A DNA stretch of 64,000 nucleotides, from assembly GCA_035048485.1 (NCBI GenBank), contig CM068581.1, positions 68,095,381 to 68,159,380 on the forward strand. Direction: 5' to 3'. The notes under the pieces were generated by a model. The model saw only the letters and a program-made list of their open reading frames with translations, was not told where the DNA came from and did no database searches. The stretch is from Pteria penguin (taxonomy: Eukaryota; Mollusca; Bivalvia; Pterioida; Pteriidae). Below are positions 20,977 through 33,434 of this stretch, one piece after another (the first letter of the stretch is position 1; the number at the start of each line of letters is the position of its first letter). The position numbers and the translations under genes are program-made.

Positions 20977-21363
20977 ACTCCCTTCGGCACCTCTCCCTCC
21001 AAAATCATTGGATCCACAGAACCCTCATCGTAGGAAACCCTGACAGAAACATCTGCCTGGCTGCCCTTACCACCTGAGGTCACCACTGAGACGTCGCAAG
21101 CCCGTCTCAAGTGGTGATAATTCCTCAAAAGGCTTTTTCGCTCCTTCTTTTTCCCCGTATTGAGATAGGTGATCTGCTTGTTTCACAGGAGAACTCTGAT
21201 AGTTCACACCTGGGGAGCCGCTCACTACTGCTCGGCTATCAAGAGGGGAGCAGATCTCCACTTCTTGTTTCCCTACTTCAACAACACAGTAGAACCCAAC
21301 TTCCCATCAGGTTCTCCAGCAGTGTAGCATAAGTCCATCTCCTCCGACACCTCATTTTGAGAG

Positions 21364-22044
21364 CTAGTAGGAAAGACCTCGTGGAGAACCTTCCTCTACA
21401 TCAAACCTACTAGCCCCTGGATCCAGGCTGAGGACAGACTCGAACTGACCCTTTGACTCCTTATCATTAGAGTCTGCAAGACTCCAATCAGGCGTCACAC
21501 TACTCCCAATTTCCGGAGAGTCAGAAATGTTGTCAGAAGTAGCTTGAGTGACCCCTTCTGACCCCACATATTCTCGGAGCACTGGCAATGTAGGGTCTCG
21601 TTCCAACCTGACATCCCTCGCCATCTGAGTCCCTGACATCTCAGAAGTGGATGATCTCGGCTTGTGCCCGGAGTCACCCCTCTTTTTTGGCATCAGAGAG
21701 CCGTCCGGAGAAGGCAGGTAGGCATCAACCCATTTGGCCCCCAAGAGCTCAACGCACTCTTTCCGAGACAGACGAATCCAAACCCTATTCTGCTTCCCCA
21801 ATGCAGCTTTAGACTGCAGAATCCAGACTTGCTGAATCTGAGAAACAGTCAGATCTGGGTCCGTCCAAAGTGCGCCTCCAAGACAACGTGGAACCATAAG
21901 GACACTATCCTCACTCATCCTTGCCAAAAAAGGAAGCAGTGCTTCACCATCTTGCCGCCTTTCCTTTACCGTAGGGAAAGTCCTCTTCCCCGACTTAACC
22001 TTCTTTGAATTCACCTGCTATGGTGCTTTTGACCTCATGATTTT
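21364..22044 (-). pseudogene. Accessory ORF, basic N-terminal module, copy 2
   Basis: The longest surviving version: 216 codons from 22014 with KRTFPTVKERRQDGEALLPF, LTVSQIQQVWILQSKAALGK, QNRVWIRLSRKECVELLGAK and KKRGDSGHKPRSSTSEM, then VRLERDPTLPVLREYVGSEG and an acidic tail. The probable original start is the ATG at 22041 (MRSKAP), after which a TAG interrupts, so this copy is dead. Function unknown; conservation between copies 1, 2 and 3 is clear. Confidence 0.7.
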
Positions 22045-22215
22045 GCAACAAAGAGATTGTTAACGGAGATTAGAACTCACAGCTTGGACATAAATATGTC
22101 AATTAGAGTTGCCTTTTCTGGTGTTACATTTACACAATGTCCATGATACCACTCTTTACACTCTTCGCAGTGTATCATAAACTCACCCTTATCCGGACCC
22201 TGACATAAACAGAAC
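22045..22215 (-). pseudogene. PHD finger at pol C-terminus, copy 2
   Basis: FCLCQGPDKGEFMIHCEECK, then EWYHGHCVNVTPEKATLID and, after one frameshift, YLCPSCEF and a stop. The C4HC3 order (CxC, CxxC, H, C, CxxC) is complete. The Trp in EWYH and the aromatic before the first Cys are the residues that form the methyl-lysine cage in H3K4me-reading PHD fingers, so chromatin reading during integration is plausible. Confidence 0.8.
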
Positions 22216-22372
22216 TTGTCAACTGTTTTTGACCTCAACTGGTTCGAACCCCCTCTTTATGTTTTGATATCTATTGTGGCACCTCTCTGTCATGGCAAGG
22301 CTTCAACCTGTCATGATTAACAGTTTCTGTCTAATCTTGATTTCACAAACAAATCTCTCAGTTTCCGAGTTA

Positions 22373-23290
22373 CTACCGCTGGTCCCTCCACACCGGCCTG
22401 AGGTTTTTGCATTTGCCCACAATAGGCTGGGTATCTAAAACATACACAACTCCGCCAACTTCATACTGTGTAGATCTAGTTTTTAGATCATGATCTCGCT
22501 TCATTTGCTCCTGTGTTGTTTTAAGTATATCCCTCGCCACATGTTGTGCAAATTTAATTTTCTCAACCAATCTTTCAACAAATTCATCAGGACTTTGTCT
22601 ATTCTCACCTGGAAACACCAAGTCAGCAGGAACATTCACTTCCCTACCTCGCATGAGCATATTGGCAGTATATCCTGTATTACAATTAACCGCGGAACGA
22701 AGAGCCCCTGCTATTTGAGGAAGATACCCATCCCATAAACTATGTGTTTTACTAACAAAGCACCTAACTGCATCAACTATTGTAAATTTCCACCTGACCA
22801 TTAGCTGAAGGCCGGAATGGAGTTGTACGTGTCTTGTGTATTTGCAACCGTTGACACGAATGCTGAAATAGATTACTCTCGAAATTGGTCCCCCGGTCTG
22901 TACAAATCTGGAATGGGATACCAAATCTAGAGAAGATCTCATTGACTGCAGCTGCTGCTGTCACCTCAGCTGTCTGATTAGGCAATGCCACACACTCTAT
23001 CCACTTCGTGAACTGATCTACCATCACTAATATGTATGAATTGCCTTTCCTGGTAACAGTAAGTGGTCCAAGAAAGTCCATGTGTACCCTTTCCATTGGA
23101 GAACCAGCATGGTCCAGTATTAACTTACTTTTGGCCTTCCTACTGGATGTTTTGTTACGATTACAAGTTGGGCAACCTGTTACATATCGCCGGACATCCC
23201 ATACCAATAATATTTATGCTTACACCTATGAAAGTACGGTCTTGGCCTTGATGCCCTGTTATGGGTATGTCGTAACATAGTTGGATAGTT
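22373..23290 (-). pseudogene. Gypsy integrase, copy 2
   Basis: Two overlapping frames (22773-23207 and 22373-22942) cover the CxxC of the zinc finger (GCPTCNRNK), the core with MDFLGPLTV (Asp), CTDRGTNFES (Asp) and PSANGQVEIYNS (Glu), and the C-terminal segment LRSAVNCNTGYTANMLMRGR to VYVLDTQPIVGKCKN. All three DDE residues are present, but a frameshift splits the core from the C-terminus. The GPY/F-like part follows near 22330-22390. Confidence 0.85.
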
Positions 23291-23371
23291 TCTTTTCGAT
23301 ATTGGGAAGGTATAACCAAAACAGGCTCTCCCAACTGAGTTTCAACCTGTTTCGGTAATACCCCTTACTAT

Positions 23372-23865
23372 CTATATAACACAATTTCCTGTGAAACCAT
23401 AAATGATTTTAGCCATAGGTGAGCTTAAGAAAAGGTTTGGTTCAGATGGCACTTCCTGAGATTTCAACCAGTTGATCACGAACTTCCAAGTCCCTATCCT
23501 CTGATTGTGCTTTTTGAATAGCCTCACAAGAGTACCCATCCATCCATACCTATTCCTTGTCACTTTTAGCCTCTGTACGAATTTCATTTTCTCTGACCTC
23601 TCCTGTAGCATGAGGAACCTTTCCACTTACCAATGGAACAGCCTCCTCTACATGATGGATGAAATGTCCCCAGTTAGCATGTATCCTCTCACAGTACTTA
23701 CAACCGCCACAAGGAAGATCCCTTTGGATAATGCCGTGCTGATAGGTTCTACATTCATCCTCAGAGGGAATTCTAGACAGAGAATTAGACGAAGACATTG
23801 ACATGTTTATCCCCTGCCCTATGCTTAATAGTCATCCAATATTGGCTTAACCTCTCTAACCATCT
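23372..23865 (-). pseudogene. Gypsy RNase H tail and linker, copy 2
   Basis: SQYWMTIKHRAGDKHVN, SLSRIPSEDECRTYQHG and LPCGGCKYCERIHANWGHFI give the RNase H end and the conserved Cys-rich linker. The stretch to 23372 (KFVINWLKSQEVPSEPNLFL) corresponds to the spacer before the integrase finger. Frames are broken at about 23600. Confidence 0.75.
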
Positions 23866-23867
23866 GG

Positions 23868-24345
23868 CTAGCTGACCATTACTGTTCTCAAAATTAAGTA
23901 ACCTTTGTAAGCTACTAAATTCATAACTCTGGTAAAGGTGACTGGCGCATTACATAAGCCGAAACTCATTCTGGTAAACTGGAAGCCATACTTAGTGATG
24001 AAGGCCGTTTTACACTTGTCTTCATCCTTAATTTTGACTTGCCAATATCCACATGTAGCATCTAATTTTGAAAACCATATATTCCCCGATAGACCATCTA
24101 GACACTCCTCCACAATTGGCAAAGAGAATACTTCCTTTTTGGTTACCTTATTAAGGCCCCTATAATCCACACACCACCTCACGCTCCCATCCCTTTTGCG
24201 AGTGAGAACAGGAGGTGATACCCATTCTGCCATGGATGGTTCTATAACTCCCGAGTTTGACTTCTCCCCTACAGGAGATTATAGTGCCTTGAAGATTCTT
24301 TTTGCCAGTGGATATTCGCTGGAATGTATCCGGGTTTGCTTGCAT
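23868..24345 (-). pseudogene. Gypsy reverse transcriptase, N-terminal half, copy 2
   Basis: SPPVLTRKRDGSVRWCVDYR, GLNKVTKKEVFSLPIVEECL, WFSKLDATCGYWQVKI and FGLCNAPVTFTRVMNLV are Ty3/Gypsy RT motifs 1 to 4. The sequence then jumps from MNLV to RNase H-end sequence (LNFENSNGQLARWLE in another frame), so the YxDD motif is deleted. The part above 24233 is frameshifted. It ends against LINE sequence at 24345. Confidence 0.85.
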
Positions 24346-24349
24346 TTTG

Positions 24350-26010
24350 TTATTTGCGAACCAACTGTTTATAAGATATTGGCCAGATTAAAGAGAGCGT
24401 GTTGTCATCAGCGTAATTATATAGGGATGATTGTGTGACAAAATAGAAAATATCATTTAGGAAGATATTGATAATTACCGGGCCTAAAATTGAACCCTGC
24501 GGGATGCCCTTGTAAATATCTAGTAAACTGCTTACAATTTGGCCTACATTTACACTTTGTTTTCCGAGGAAGGCAATCGAATGCCTTTAAAAGGTCTGTC
24601 AGTATGGCAGCAACATATTTGCCACTATCTAGAGATTTTTTCCCGTCCTCTATTATTCGAAGAAGAGTTGATTGGCAACTAAAGCCTTTTCGAAAAGCTA
24701 TTAAAATGGGTGAATAATGTTCTCAAAATGGAGTGATGGTTGATGGCCTTTTCAAAGAATTTCGAGATAGAGGGCAGGATGCTGACGGGTCGGTAGTTAC
24801 ACTTTTCTAGGATGTTGTTTTTTATTGATAGGGACAACCTGTGCGACTTTAAGGGGGTCAGGGAAAACTGAGGTTGATAGACTAACATTTACTTATTGGG
24901 TTAGTGGTTTGACTATAATAGTTTTAGCTAAGTGTATAATTTTGGGGGAGATGCTATCTATACCAGTTGCTTTTTTATGTTGATTTTATTTATTTGTTTA
25001 TGTATGAATTCTTCATCGTACATTATCAAGGAGAAATGAGTGTTCCTTAGCTCAGGGTTCTGATCTTTAATTACCTTGATGGTTTTCATCAACTTTAAGA
25101 TTGGCGTCTCCAATGTTCTGCGCAACATTTACGAAGAAATTGTTAAATGTTTCCGCTATTTCTGACTAATTTGATAAAAACGTGTCATTCTCATACAGGA
25201 TAGTATCTGTTTTTGTTTTGTTAGTTAATACATAGTTTCTTTGATTTTTGTAGTTTTCCCAGTTTTTATTCCATATTAGAGTTTTGAATTAGAGCATTTT
25301 CTTGAAAAAGATAGCTTGCCTCAAAGTTCTGTTCATATAGGGGGATTGGGTTGGTAGAGTTTTTCTTTTTTCTTTTTTTTTTTTTTTTTATGGGAGCATG
25401 TTTATCTATGAGCCTGTATCAAAATTTCTGACAGAACGACAGTTATTCCATCTTGTCCCTCTAGCTTTTGCACTTAGTTTCAATGGAATGGCCAAAAAAT
25501 ATGAACATCACTAAGGCCACAGTCAAAATTTAAAATGGGAGAGATCTTTTGATCTGAGTTCGTCTAACAGGTATCGAGGAGACTAGGCGTTGAGATTTTT
25601 GTGAAACGTGTTGGATCTTTAACAAAATCCTTCATATCGAAGATATCACAAAATTCCATGAGGTGACAGACTACTCTTTTTCTTTATCAAGCATGTTAAA
25701 ATTCAAGTCCCCAATTACTATGATGTTGTGATATTTGGAGGAGGTCTTATCTAGAGTTCTACAAAAATCTTCATGAAAGATCAGTTATGAACATAATTCT
25801 GGATAACAGATCATTAATGCTGTCATATTTTGATTTTATACTGTTAATGTTCAAATAACCACACACAAAGTCTAATGAGTATTTTACTTTAACCACACGA
25901 ATTGAATGACGTTTGTTACTCCAATTGACCGTCCTAAGTCGGTATCGTATCGGCAGCACAATCGAATATTTTTGTAATGTTTTCCATCTATATTCTACTA
26001 TTATCATTTG
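24350..26010 (-). mobile_element. CR1-like LINE fragment
   Basis: The minus strand shows GIPQGSILGPVIINIFLND and LYNYADDNTL (RT palm, YADD) at 24410-24520, KCNYRPVSILPSISKFFEKA at 24780-24850 and GYLNINSIKSKYDSINDLLS at 25810-25880 (start of the APE-type endonuclease). So endonuclease start, RT fingers and palm are in order, with the 3' part missing where Gypsy copy 2 begins. Many stops. The clade is a guess from the RT motifs. Confidence 0.8.
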
Positions 26011-27254
26011 TGTGTGTCCTTAGTTATTTGTGTCATAACAGCTTTGTCAGATTTCTCTGTTTTCTCTTCTAAATGTATTGAGTTCATGAAGGATGTCATA
26101 ATCATGTGAATCAATGTCCGAATTTCCTCTGTTATGTGAAATTGGTGGTGAGTGGTCGTCGGCAAGGGAATATGGAGCTCATCTCAGAAAACGAGTTCGT
26201 AAAATGTGGTAGACTATACTCCCATATTGAGCAATAGAAATGGTCATCTGATGATCCTAGTCTCTTGTACTCAATGACAAATATTTGAGTACACATCCTG
26301 TGTATCCATTCGTCATAAAAGTCACATTGGATCTAACATAATGTGATAATACATTGTATCCATGCAAAATAGTGTATCATTTAAGTATAGGACAACTACC
26401 TACGTGCTAATCATAAACGTACATGCACTACTATGGCGGGAATACTAGGTATCCAAGTGTACCTACTTTTGTTGTCCCTGTCAACTACAAATTGCATATG
26501 CTTACGTTGTGCACTGTATGCACTTCCTTGTACATACATGGTAAGTATTACACTCTGGACTCTGGAAGTCTTCGAAGCACATAATGCGATTTTTAATCAT
26601 GTGCGTCAATCACGAATAGTTTCTCGTCCCACACGAAAGTAGATTTGGTGCGCCCCTCCTTCACAAGTTTCCTGCAATCTGTGCTACAGCTTAGGAAATG
26701 CCTTTAAATACCATTCATCATCCATCATTTTTGCAGAATATGCGAGTACACGTATCTATAACAGACTAATTGTCTGCCTATTGTAGAATGCGTCCAGATC
26801 AATAAAGACATTTCGTGTATGCATATATTGATGAAGTCAAAACCGAAATACACATTAGATTTGTGCATATTTTCATTCACATTTAGGCAATATTTTCAGA
26901 GACGTATATATTTTAGAAAACAAATCATCCATATAAAATCAGACTTTGTACCTAATACAACTGTATCTTTAGAAAGAGTGTGGAAATTATGTAAAAAAAT
27001 TAATCCTTGTCAAATGACTATAATTTATGTCAGTATACAAACATCTATCAATATCAAATATATGTAAGTAAAAAAAGTTTGTCTGTTTGGTTGGGGTTTT
27101 TTTTAAAAGGTAATCAGTATTTGGCATACGTTTCTCATTTGTATTACATGTACGTATGGTGTCATTTTTCAAGTCGTTCGCCGTAGTATAGGAAGCATCA
27201 TAGTCATGAACCGGGAGATCAGTCAGATAATCAATGAATGTGTTATAATATCAC
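26011..27254. other. Stretch without recognisable gene
   Basis: 26020-26100 (minus) reads RRENREI and resembles 51780-51900 (QRENRRNLKKLYYTNHQG), probably the 5' region of the same LINE. The rest shows no gene; 27080-27110 is T/G-rich. Confidence 0.4.
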
Positions 27255-27480
27255 TGGCATTCATAGCAAAAATGGACACTGAAAGATCTTTGGAATTCAA
27301 AGATAAGATAGAATGGTCAGATGGAATAAGAGTCTCCTGTTTATAAATTCAGATCCAACGCAAAGCGGCCTATACGGCATTCGAACCTACGACATTCAAG
27401 ATGCGAACGGAGCACCTTCACTTTTTCTCAGTTCCATGGTGATTTTGTTTGCTACTCATTTGACACATATACTTTTTAAT
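27255..27480 (-). repeat. Array tail repeat, unit C
   Basis: Third copy of the block at 5480-5700 (GGAATTCAAAGATAAGATAG, TATACGGCATTCGAACCTAC, GATTTTGTTTGCTACTCATT), same orientation. Confidence 0.65.
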
Positions 27481-27544
27481 TTTGTCTGGATTTTACAGAA
27501 TAACTTTCTACAAGTCAACATAATTTTCTAACAATGCATAAATT

Positions 27545-27990
27545 ATGCGAAGAAAATTATGGCTCTTGGATACGGCACTTCTTCTCACCAATCTGTCTAC
27601 TACAAAGCTTCATGTTGATGCCTTTTATAGTTTTCGTTTCATGCTCAGGACAAAATTCAGCCATGAAAGAAAAATAATAATAACAAAGGTCAATAACTCC
27701 TACATTATGGAGAGCAGAGTTGATTTCTTTTGCAATGTCTTTTGCAATTTTCCTCATCGAGATCTTTCTATCCTTGAGTGTCATGTTGATACCTCTTACA
27801 GTTACTGGGTTATGCTCCGGACAAAATTTAACTATGAAATGTAACAAAGGGCAATAACCCCAAAATACTGCAAACGAAAGTTATGGTTCTTGTGCACTGC
27901 ACTGCTTCTCATCGGGATCTATCTGTCTATGAAGTTTTCTGTTGATATTTCTAATAGTTTTGGTGTTATGACACAGAGACGGACAAAGCG
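27545..27990 (+). repeat. Three tandem units of a dispersed about 150-bp repeat
   Basis: Units share a GTTATGGYTCTT-type start, an ATC(T)ATCTATC-like centre, CATGTTGATRCCTYTTAYAG and a TATGCTCRGGACAAAATT end. A further copy lies at 49280-49360. Small open frames through it are not genes. Confidence 0.65.
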
Positions 27991-28096
27991 CCCACTATAC
28001 AATCTCCCTTTAGGGAGCATAAAAACCAGATACAAAAACAATGCGTTTAAATTACGAATGTTTTTATTATTATCATTAGTATCATTTCTTAGAAAA

Positions 28097-28215
28097 TTGG
28101 GGCAGGCTTGTTGTAGTGGTTAAGCGCTTGGCTTGCGGCGCTGACGATCCTGCTTTTATGTCGCGATATAACTGAAATATTGTTGAAAGCGACGTAAAAC
28201 ACCAATCAACCAACC
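28097..28215 (+). repeat. tRNA-derived SINE (second family)
   Basis: GGCTTGTTGTAGTGGTTAAG then CGCTTGGCTTGCGGCGCTGA forms the tRNA-like head, ATATAACTGAAATATTGTTG the body and GACGTAAAACACCAATCAAC the tail. It is inserted in the spacer of array unit C (between AGAAAATTGG and GAAAAAGTGCAC). The B box is damaged. Confidence 0.75.
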
Positions 28216-28339
28216 AACCTAGAAAAAGTGCACTACAGAAATTTAATTATTTCAACAGACAATCTATACTTCTTTGTTGTCTTCACAAATAATATGTAAA
28301 GTATGTAATATAATATCAGTGTTAAAACACTTCAGCTTT

Positions 28340-28412
28340 CATCTTTCATTTCCTGAGCGGTTTTTTATCTAAAGATGCATCTGAAAGGTGCAGTGAAGCA
28401 TCCAAAATGATA
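28340..28412 (-). pseudogene. Unidentified array gene, exon 3 remnant (unit C)
   Basis: Minus-strand sequence matching the FGCFTAPFRC part of exon 3 of units D and E, with a stop. The 5' half of the exon and its acceptor are lost. Confidence 0.5.
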
Positions 28413-28514
28413 GAATATGAATTCAAACTAGCATTGTATTTCAATTGTCGTTGGTTAAACAATGTTCATGAATTTTGAATTTTTTTTTCCTTTCCAAATT
28501 ACCAATTAACTTAC

Positions 28515-28886
28515 AGTTCAGTAATAGAGGATGGTTTTGTTGTTTGAACCATCGTCCCCGTCACGACTTCTTTACTTTATGCTGTCTTCCATATTCACAC
28601 GCATTTCTGATTCACTGTATACGTGCTCATTTTTTAGGACGCCATCGTCCTCTTGGATTTCTGCCTTTTCTTTGTACTCTCCTCATGATGATTGTAGTCG
28701 GATCCTTGGAAAAATTTCTTCCTAATATTGAAGTCAAAACTAACCGGCGTCCCCGACTGCGCCGACATGATGGGTGCACATGAGATCTGGGTACTCCAAA
28801 AACAGGGAGGTCATGTGTAGTCCGTCATGTACAGGGGGTCTTCGTCCTTCCTTACATGGACATCTTCATCATGACAGTCAAAAGAT
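28515..28886 (-). pseudogene. Unidentified array gene, exon 2 (unit C)
   Basis: Bounded on the minus strand by TTTCAG before 28886 and GTAAGT after 28515, the same sites as units D and E. RSFDCHDEDVHVRKDED opens in the phase set by exon 1, but stops and indels follow. Aligned copies share GSDYN and an acidic SESEMRVNMEDSIK-like stretch. Not functional. Confidence 0.5.
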
Positions 28887-29690
28887 CTGAAATACAAACA
28901 ACAATTGAAAAGTTGGAAAACTATAAATATAAATGGAATATAATTCTTATCTTATCTATTTATTTCTTTGTCAACATGTATTTATTTATTTGTTTGCTGT
29001 ACGAAGTACGCTTGTCGAATTTTATCAAAATGACATTATATGCCGTTCTCTAAATATAATTTAATTGATAGACATATACAACCAAATTCATTTTATCTAA
29101 ATGCCTCAGAAATAAATATACCAGTCCTGGTATCCTTCTTCTCGAGACAAGCGTACGTAATATCTTACGTAAGGTACGTAAATATGTACGTCCAAGACGG
29201 GTTCAGTAATGATTTCAAGTACAGAGGAAATATACTGTTTAGTTCATTAAATCACATTAAGGTGTAATTATTGTCCCATTGTAAACAAAAAAGTTATTAA
29301 ACTGAACTAAGGCGTGAAACTGAATGTTAAAATAATTGTATCATTGATTTTTTATATTTGCAGGTTTTCTGTGGACAGTGGATTCCGGAAAGTAGATCAT
29401 GGACTTTGACATTAAAGATTTGTGTTTAAATTTCCCAAGTGTACAAAAGTGCACATTCAATAAAATATAGTGTTTAACTCACTAAATAGGCAATTCTATG
29501 AAAGAAAATATTTCCGAAAATAAGTGTTCTTATTATTTGACATAGATTTGATGTATTAGGGATTCTGGAGACCCTGATTATCAGAAAGTATTTCATTAGA
29601 TGGTAGTTTACATTATATTCATATTGCCGAAATGTGACATAAGGATGCGACACCAAAGTATCAAAAGTTTCACAAAGTTTATTTCAATTC
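28887..29690. other. Array intron 1 sequence (unit C)
   Basis: AT-rich, homologous in its first 150 bases to 38735-38830 and 50240-50310 (AACTATAAATATAAATGGAA). CTTACGTAAGGTACGTAA near 29164-29181 is a local palindrome. No other feature. Confidence 0.45.
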
Positions 29691-30479
29691 CTTTGTTGTA
29701 AACAACATTGAGAATATGTACATAAACAATAATCCCAGTAAATTATATAGCATGCGTGAATACATATAACATTTTAAATAATAAGCTCATAAGATAAAAA
29801 TTATATACATATAGTACAATAAATGTATACAAGGTATAAGGACATTAACCAGGAGGGTTAACTCTCTTACTAATAAATATAATAAAAGTTGCTAGGTTTT
29901 GAAGTAATTGAGTATTTTTTAGGCAAAGAAATCATGAAGTTTAATAACATTTGGACGGTTTCGGTAATAATTTGGAATTAATTAATGTCTTAAATCATTA
30001 AGCAATGTACAATTGAAGATATAATGAAATTCATCACCAATGTCAGAACTGCAGTATGTACAGATTCTATTTTGTCTTTCTGTATTTTGCCATCTACCTG
30101 TTTCAATTTGTAATCTGGCAAGGATATTTTTTGTAATTACAAAGAGCAGATCGAATATACTTTTGACATTAAAAAAAAAATTTGTAAACAATATGTATGT
30201 CAGAACTTTTGATGAATTATCACAATTCATCTCCCATGTCTGCTAAAACTGATCTTTTAAAATTTATTTTTTAAGAAATAAGTGTTAAAAGGAGCATCAG
30301 TATTCCATAAATATGATAAACCAAAGTTTTCTAAAGTACTTTTTACATTATTAAACCATTTAAATTCAATACCATTATTATGTTTAGAATACATCAACCT
30401 GTATAAAACTGAACACTATTTATGATGATTTCCTTAACAGAGTCTAATCCAATAGTTAACAATACGGGTTTTAATAGTA
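29691..30479 (-). mobile_element. LINE-B, C-terminal part and 3' UTR
   Basis: Minus-strand KTRIVNYWIR, GIEFKWFNNVKSTLENFGLS and ILARLQIETGRWQNTERQNR, then ICTYCSSDIGDEFHYIFNC, form the conserved C-terminal region with a CxxC...H...C motif found downstream of RT in many LINE ORF2s. It is separated from its RT part (34057-34930) by LINE-A. Confidence 0.75.
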
Positions 30480-30757
30480 GCAGTTTATTAATCAAATGTC
30501 ATATATAGATACATAGTACATGTACATCAATGACAGTGGAAAGGAGAATGTATAAAATAATTATGATAATACAATACAATACATTAATGCAAGTAAACTT
30601 ACACTATAATAAACAAACTTAAAGTGGAGATACAATGTACGAAGTAATTAAATTAATATAAATTAGCGCAATAAATTAGTTTGCAGATTAAATGCATCAC
30701 AAATATTTTCCCAGAGAGCATAAATCTTTCACATTTACACTAAGTAGTTTAACAATT

Positions 30758-31672
30758 TTAAAACTGACGCTCTGACCCAATAGTATTTCTTAATATATTT
30801 CTTACGAAGATCAGCGTAAGCCTGGCATTTAAGTACTCATCCTCGACTTCAGTATTACAAATAAAGAATGTGCGATCTGCCCTAGGGGTATTATTAACCC
30901 TGCCCGTTTCGGTGTGCAACATATGAGATGATAATCTGATTTTTGCGATATATTTTTTAAGTTGAAAAGGAATAAGTTTGTGAAGATAAAACTGTAAAGA
31001 CACATGGTCAATAAGATGTTTGTACAAAACACATTTTTTCGAATTGTGAATTTCAGTCAACAAATTTTGAGAAAAATTATCCAGAATTCTTTGCTTAATA
31101 ATGGAATAATGCAAATCAAAACATAAAGTGTCTTGGCAGGTCCACATATATTCATGCCCTAATCTAAAGAGCTCATTCTTCACAAATAACAACCAGTTAG
31201 TGCCTTTAAATGAAAAATCATCACACTGACGAAGTAAATATTTGTAGATATCACCAAGTATACAATTATCTGTATGCAAAAGTTTAAACCAAAATTTAAA
31301 AATGCGAATCTTCCGGATAATCTTTAAAGGCAATCTGCCGGTCTCAGCATAAATTAATATATTATTTGTTCTTTTTTTAACACCCAGTGCATTTTTAAAG
31401 AAATCAAGATGGACCTTTGCAATATTACCTGCATGAGCACCCCAAACCTCACAAGCATAAGACAGCACACTTCCTACATAAGTATCGAATAAAGAAAACA
31501 TTATACAATGGTTTAAAACAAGATCAGATATATTTGAACGCAAGGCAAACATAGCTTTCCTACCTTGACATGCCAGCTGTTTTTGTGGAACAAGAAATTT
31601 ACCATTAAAATTAAAAACAATACCTAGATAACAAAACTGATTAACCACTTCAATATTTTCATCATTTTCCAC
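30758..31672 (-). pseudogene. LINE-A ORF2 C-terminal segment
   Basis: A 304-codon open frame. It begins in the RT thumb (NQFCYLGIVFNFNGKF), continues through SYACEVWGAHAGNIAKVHLD (equivalent to PILTYGCEIWG of relatives) and the connection helices to RIRLSSHMLHTETGR and a Cys/His cluster. It is part of one retrotransposon protein and not a separate gene. Confidence 0.8.
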
Positions 31673-32177
31673 CCAAATTTCATTGGCTTAGACATTGCCT
31701 CCATTTCTGAAAATAACAATTTTCGGTTTTTTGGTGTTAACTTCGAGATTCCATTCCCTTGTATAAGAGCTTAAAGCAAAGCAAGGATTGATTCCGAGAA
31801 AAGTACCAAGTCGTCAGCATACATTAATAAGAATAATTGAACATCGACAGGCACACAGCCATTATAAATAAATTGCATTTCAAAATCATTTATAAAAAGT
31901 AAAAATAATATTGGAGACAGTACTTCCCCTTGCATGAGCCCCAACGAGTTCTTAAAAAATTCAGACGGTAATCCATCTATACTAACACAAGATCACAGTC
32001 AACAATTTACCTCTAATGCCCGTTCTACTCAGCTTGTACCACAATAAGTTTCTATCTACAGAATCAAAAGCTTTTTAAAAATCAGCAAAGCAACAGTAAA
32101 GTCTACGTTTATTTAACAGAGTTTTGTTAATAATTGCATGTAACACAAAAATGGCCTCAGATGTTCCTATTTTAGGC

Positions 32178-33356
32178 CTAAAACCAAACTGTGCATCGGT
32201 TGACATCATTAACACTTGACCATTGTAACAATCTATCATTAACGATAGATGTAAATAATTTACACAGACAACTAATCAAGCTAATGCCTCTGTAATTATC
32301 AGGGTCAGATTTATCGGCCTTTTTATAAATAGGTATAATAATTGCAGTTGACCAAGAAGACGGGAATGTGCCGCTATACAAAATCTTGTTAAACATATTT
32401 ACTAAACATGGCAACAAAATATCCTGGAATTCAATTAACATATCATTCAGAATGAGATCAATAGAATGCGCTTTACCTTTCTTTAAACGCTTAATACAAT
32501 TAATTATTTCTGAATCACTATTAGGATTGTCAATTTCTTTAAAAACTACATCTTCGTATTCGGGCTCAACGTGCGAATTACTATTATCATTATCAACAGC
32601 AGCCGATGCAACATTACGAAAGTGTTCATGAAAAGAAGGTAGTTTATCTTTGGTACACCCAGTGCGAGATACTCGTTTTGAAAACCTTCGGAAAAAAGAC
32701 TTTGGGTTAGATTTACGTAAATGGTCCAGCATGTCACCATCCGTTCTTTGGAACTGCCGTTTAAGAGCCTCTAAAACTTTGTAGGAATGTTTACATGTTC
32801 GCAATATTTCAAGATTTGCTAGTGATTTATTCCGATTAAAATTAGAGAGCGCACTCAGGTAAGACCGCCTTTTACTATGTAGCTCGTCGTTAAACCACGG
32901 TCTGAGAAAATTGTTGATGGTTGAGTGATTACGGTTACTATGAGCAGCTGATTGTGGGACATTCGTTACACACGGTTGGTCAACACCTGACCCAGTGACT
33001 TCAAAAAACGGCGAAAGAATGTCAATAAGGAAAGTGGAGAAATTGTCAATCGCAAAATCAATACTATTCTGAGACAAATCACATGTAGATATAGCTTCTG
33101 AAAGACGAGTAAAACTATCTGCATTAACAACCAGAGCTTCACGAGCCAGCCCTGCATGTTCGTTATTCCATTGGAAACTGCAAATCTTGGTACCACCTAT
33201 GTCTTTAGCTGAGATGTTACGTTGTTCACAACGTGTGCATAAAAGCTGGAAACGTAAAGGAGCGTGGTCAGAAAGAGTATTAAAATCGCTAACAACAAAT
33301 GAAGGTATATATTGAAATAAATCTGTAGATATTACTACATAATCCACAACACTCAA
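32178..33356 (-). pseudogene. LINE-A endonuclease end to RT fingers
   Basis: A 392-codon frame. SVVDYVVISTDLFQYIPSFV and LSDHAPLRFQLL end the endonuclease (SDHxP catalytic motif). A divergent linker with two Ser/Asn-rich parts follows, then IKRLKKGKAHSIDLILNDML, IPIYKKADKSDPDNYRGISL and FTSIVNDRLLQW of the RT fingers. It ends at a stop before the palm. Confidence 0.85.
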
Positions 33357-33434
33357 GCTTCTACTACCGGCAAATGTAAAATCATTCGCTTTGTTGTCTG
33401 GGTGTCTACCATTAAGAATGCGTAGACCACTACT

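Larger units (their letters stand above)
19205..24345 (-). mobile_element. Ty3/Gypsy-PHD-TatD retrotransposon, copy 2 (defective)
   Basis: Reading the minus strand from 24345 down: the N-terminal part of RT, an internal deletion from mid RT to the end of RNase H (about 23880), linker, integrase with DDE residues visible, PHD finger, accessory ORF (basic module, zinc-finger-like module, TatD domain), polypurine tract and 3' LTR (19205-19387). The 5' end is cut at 24345, where a LINE fragment begins. It is the closest relative of copy 1, in opposite orientation. Confidence 0.85.

Noticed and set aside
30758..31672. Independent host gene of 304 codons
   Set aside because: It continues LINE-A RT (CEVWGAH, TETGRVN and Cys/His cluster) and is part of ORF2.
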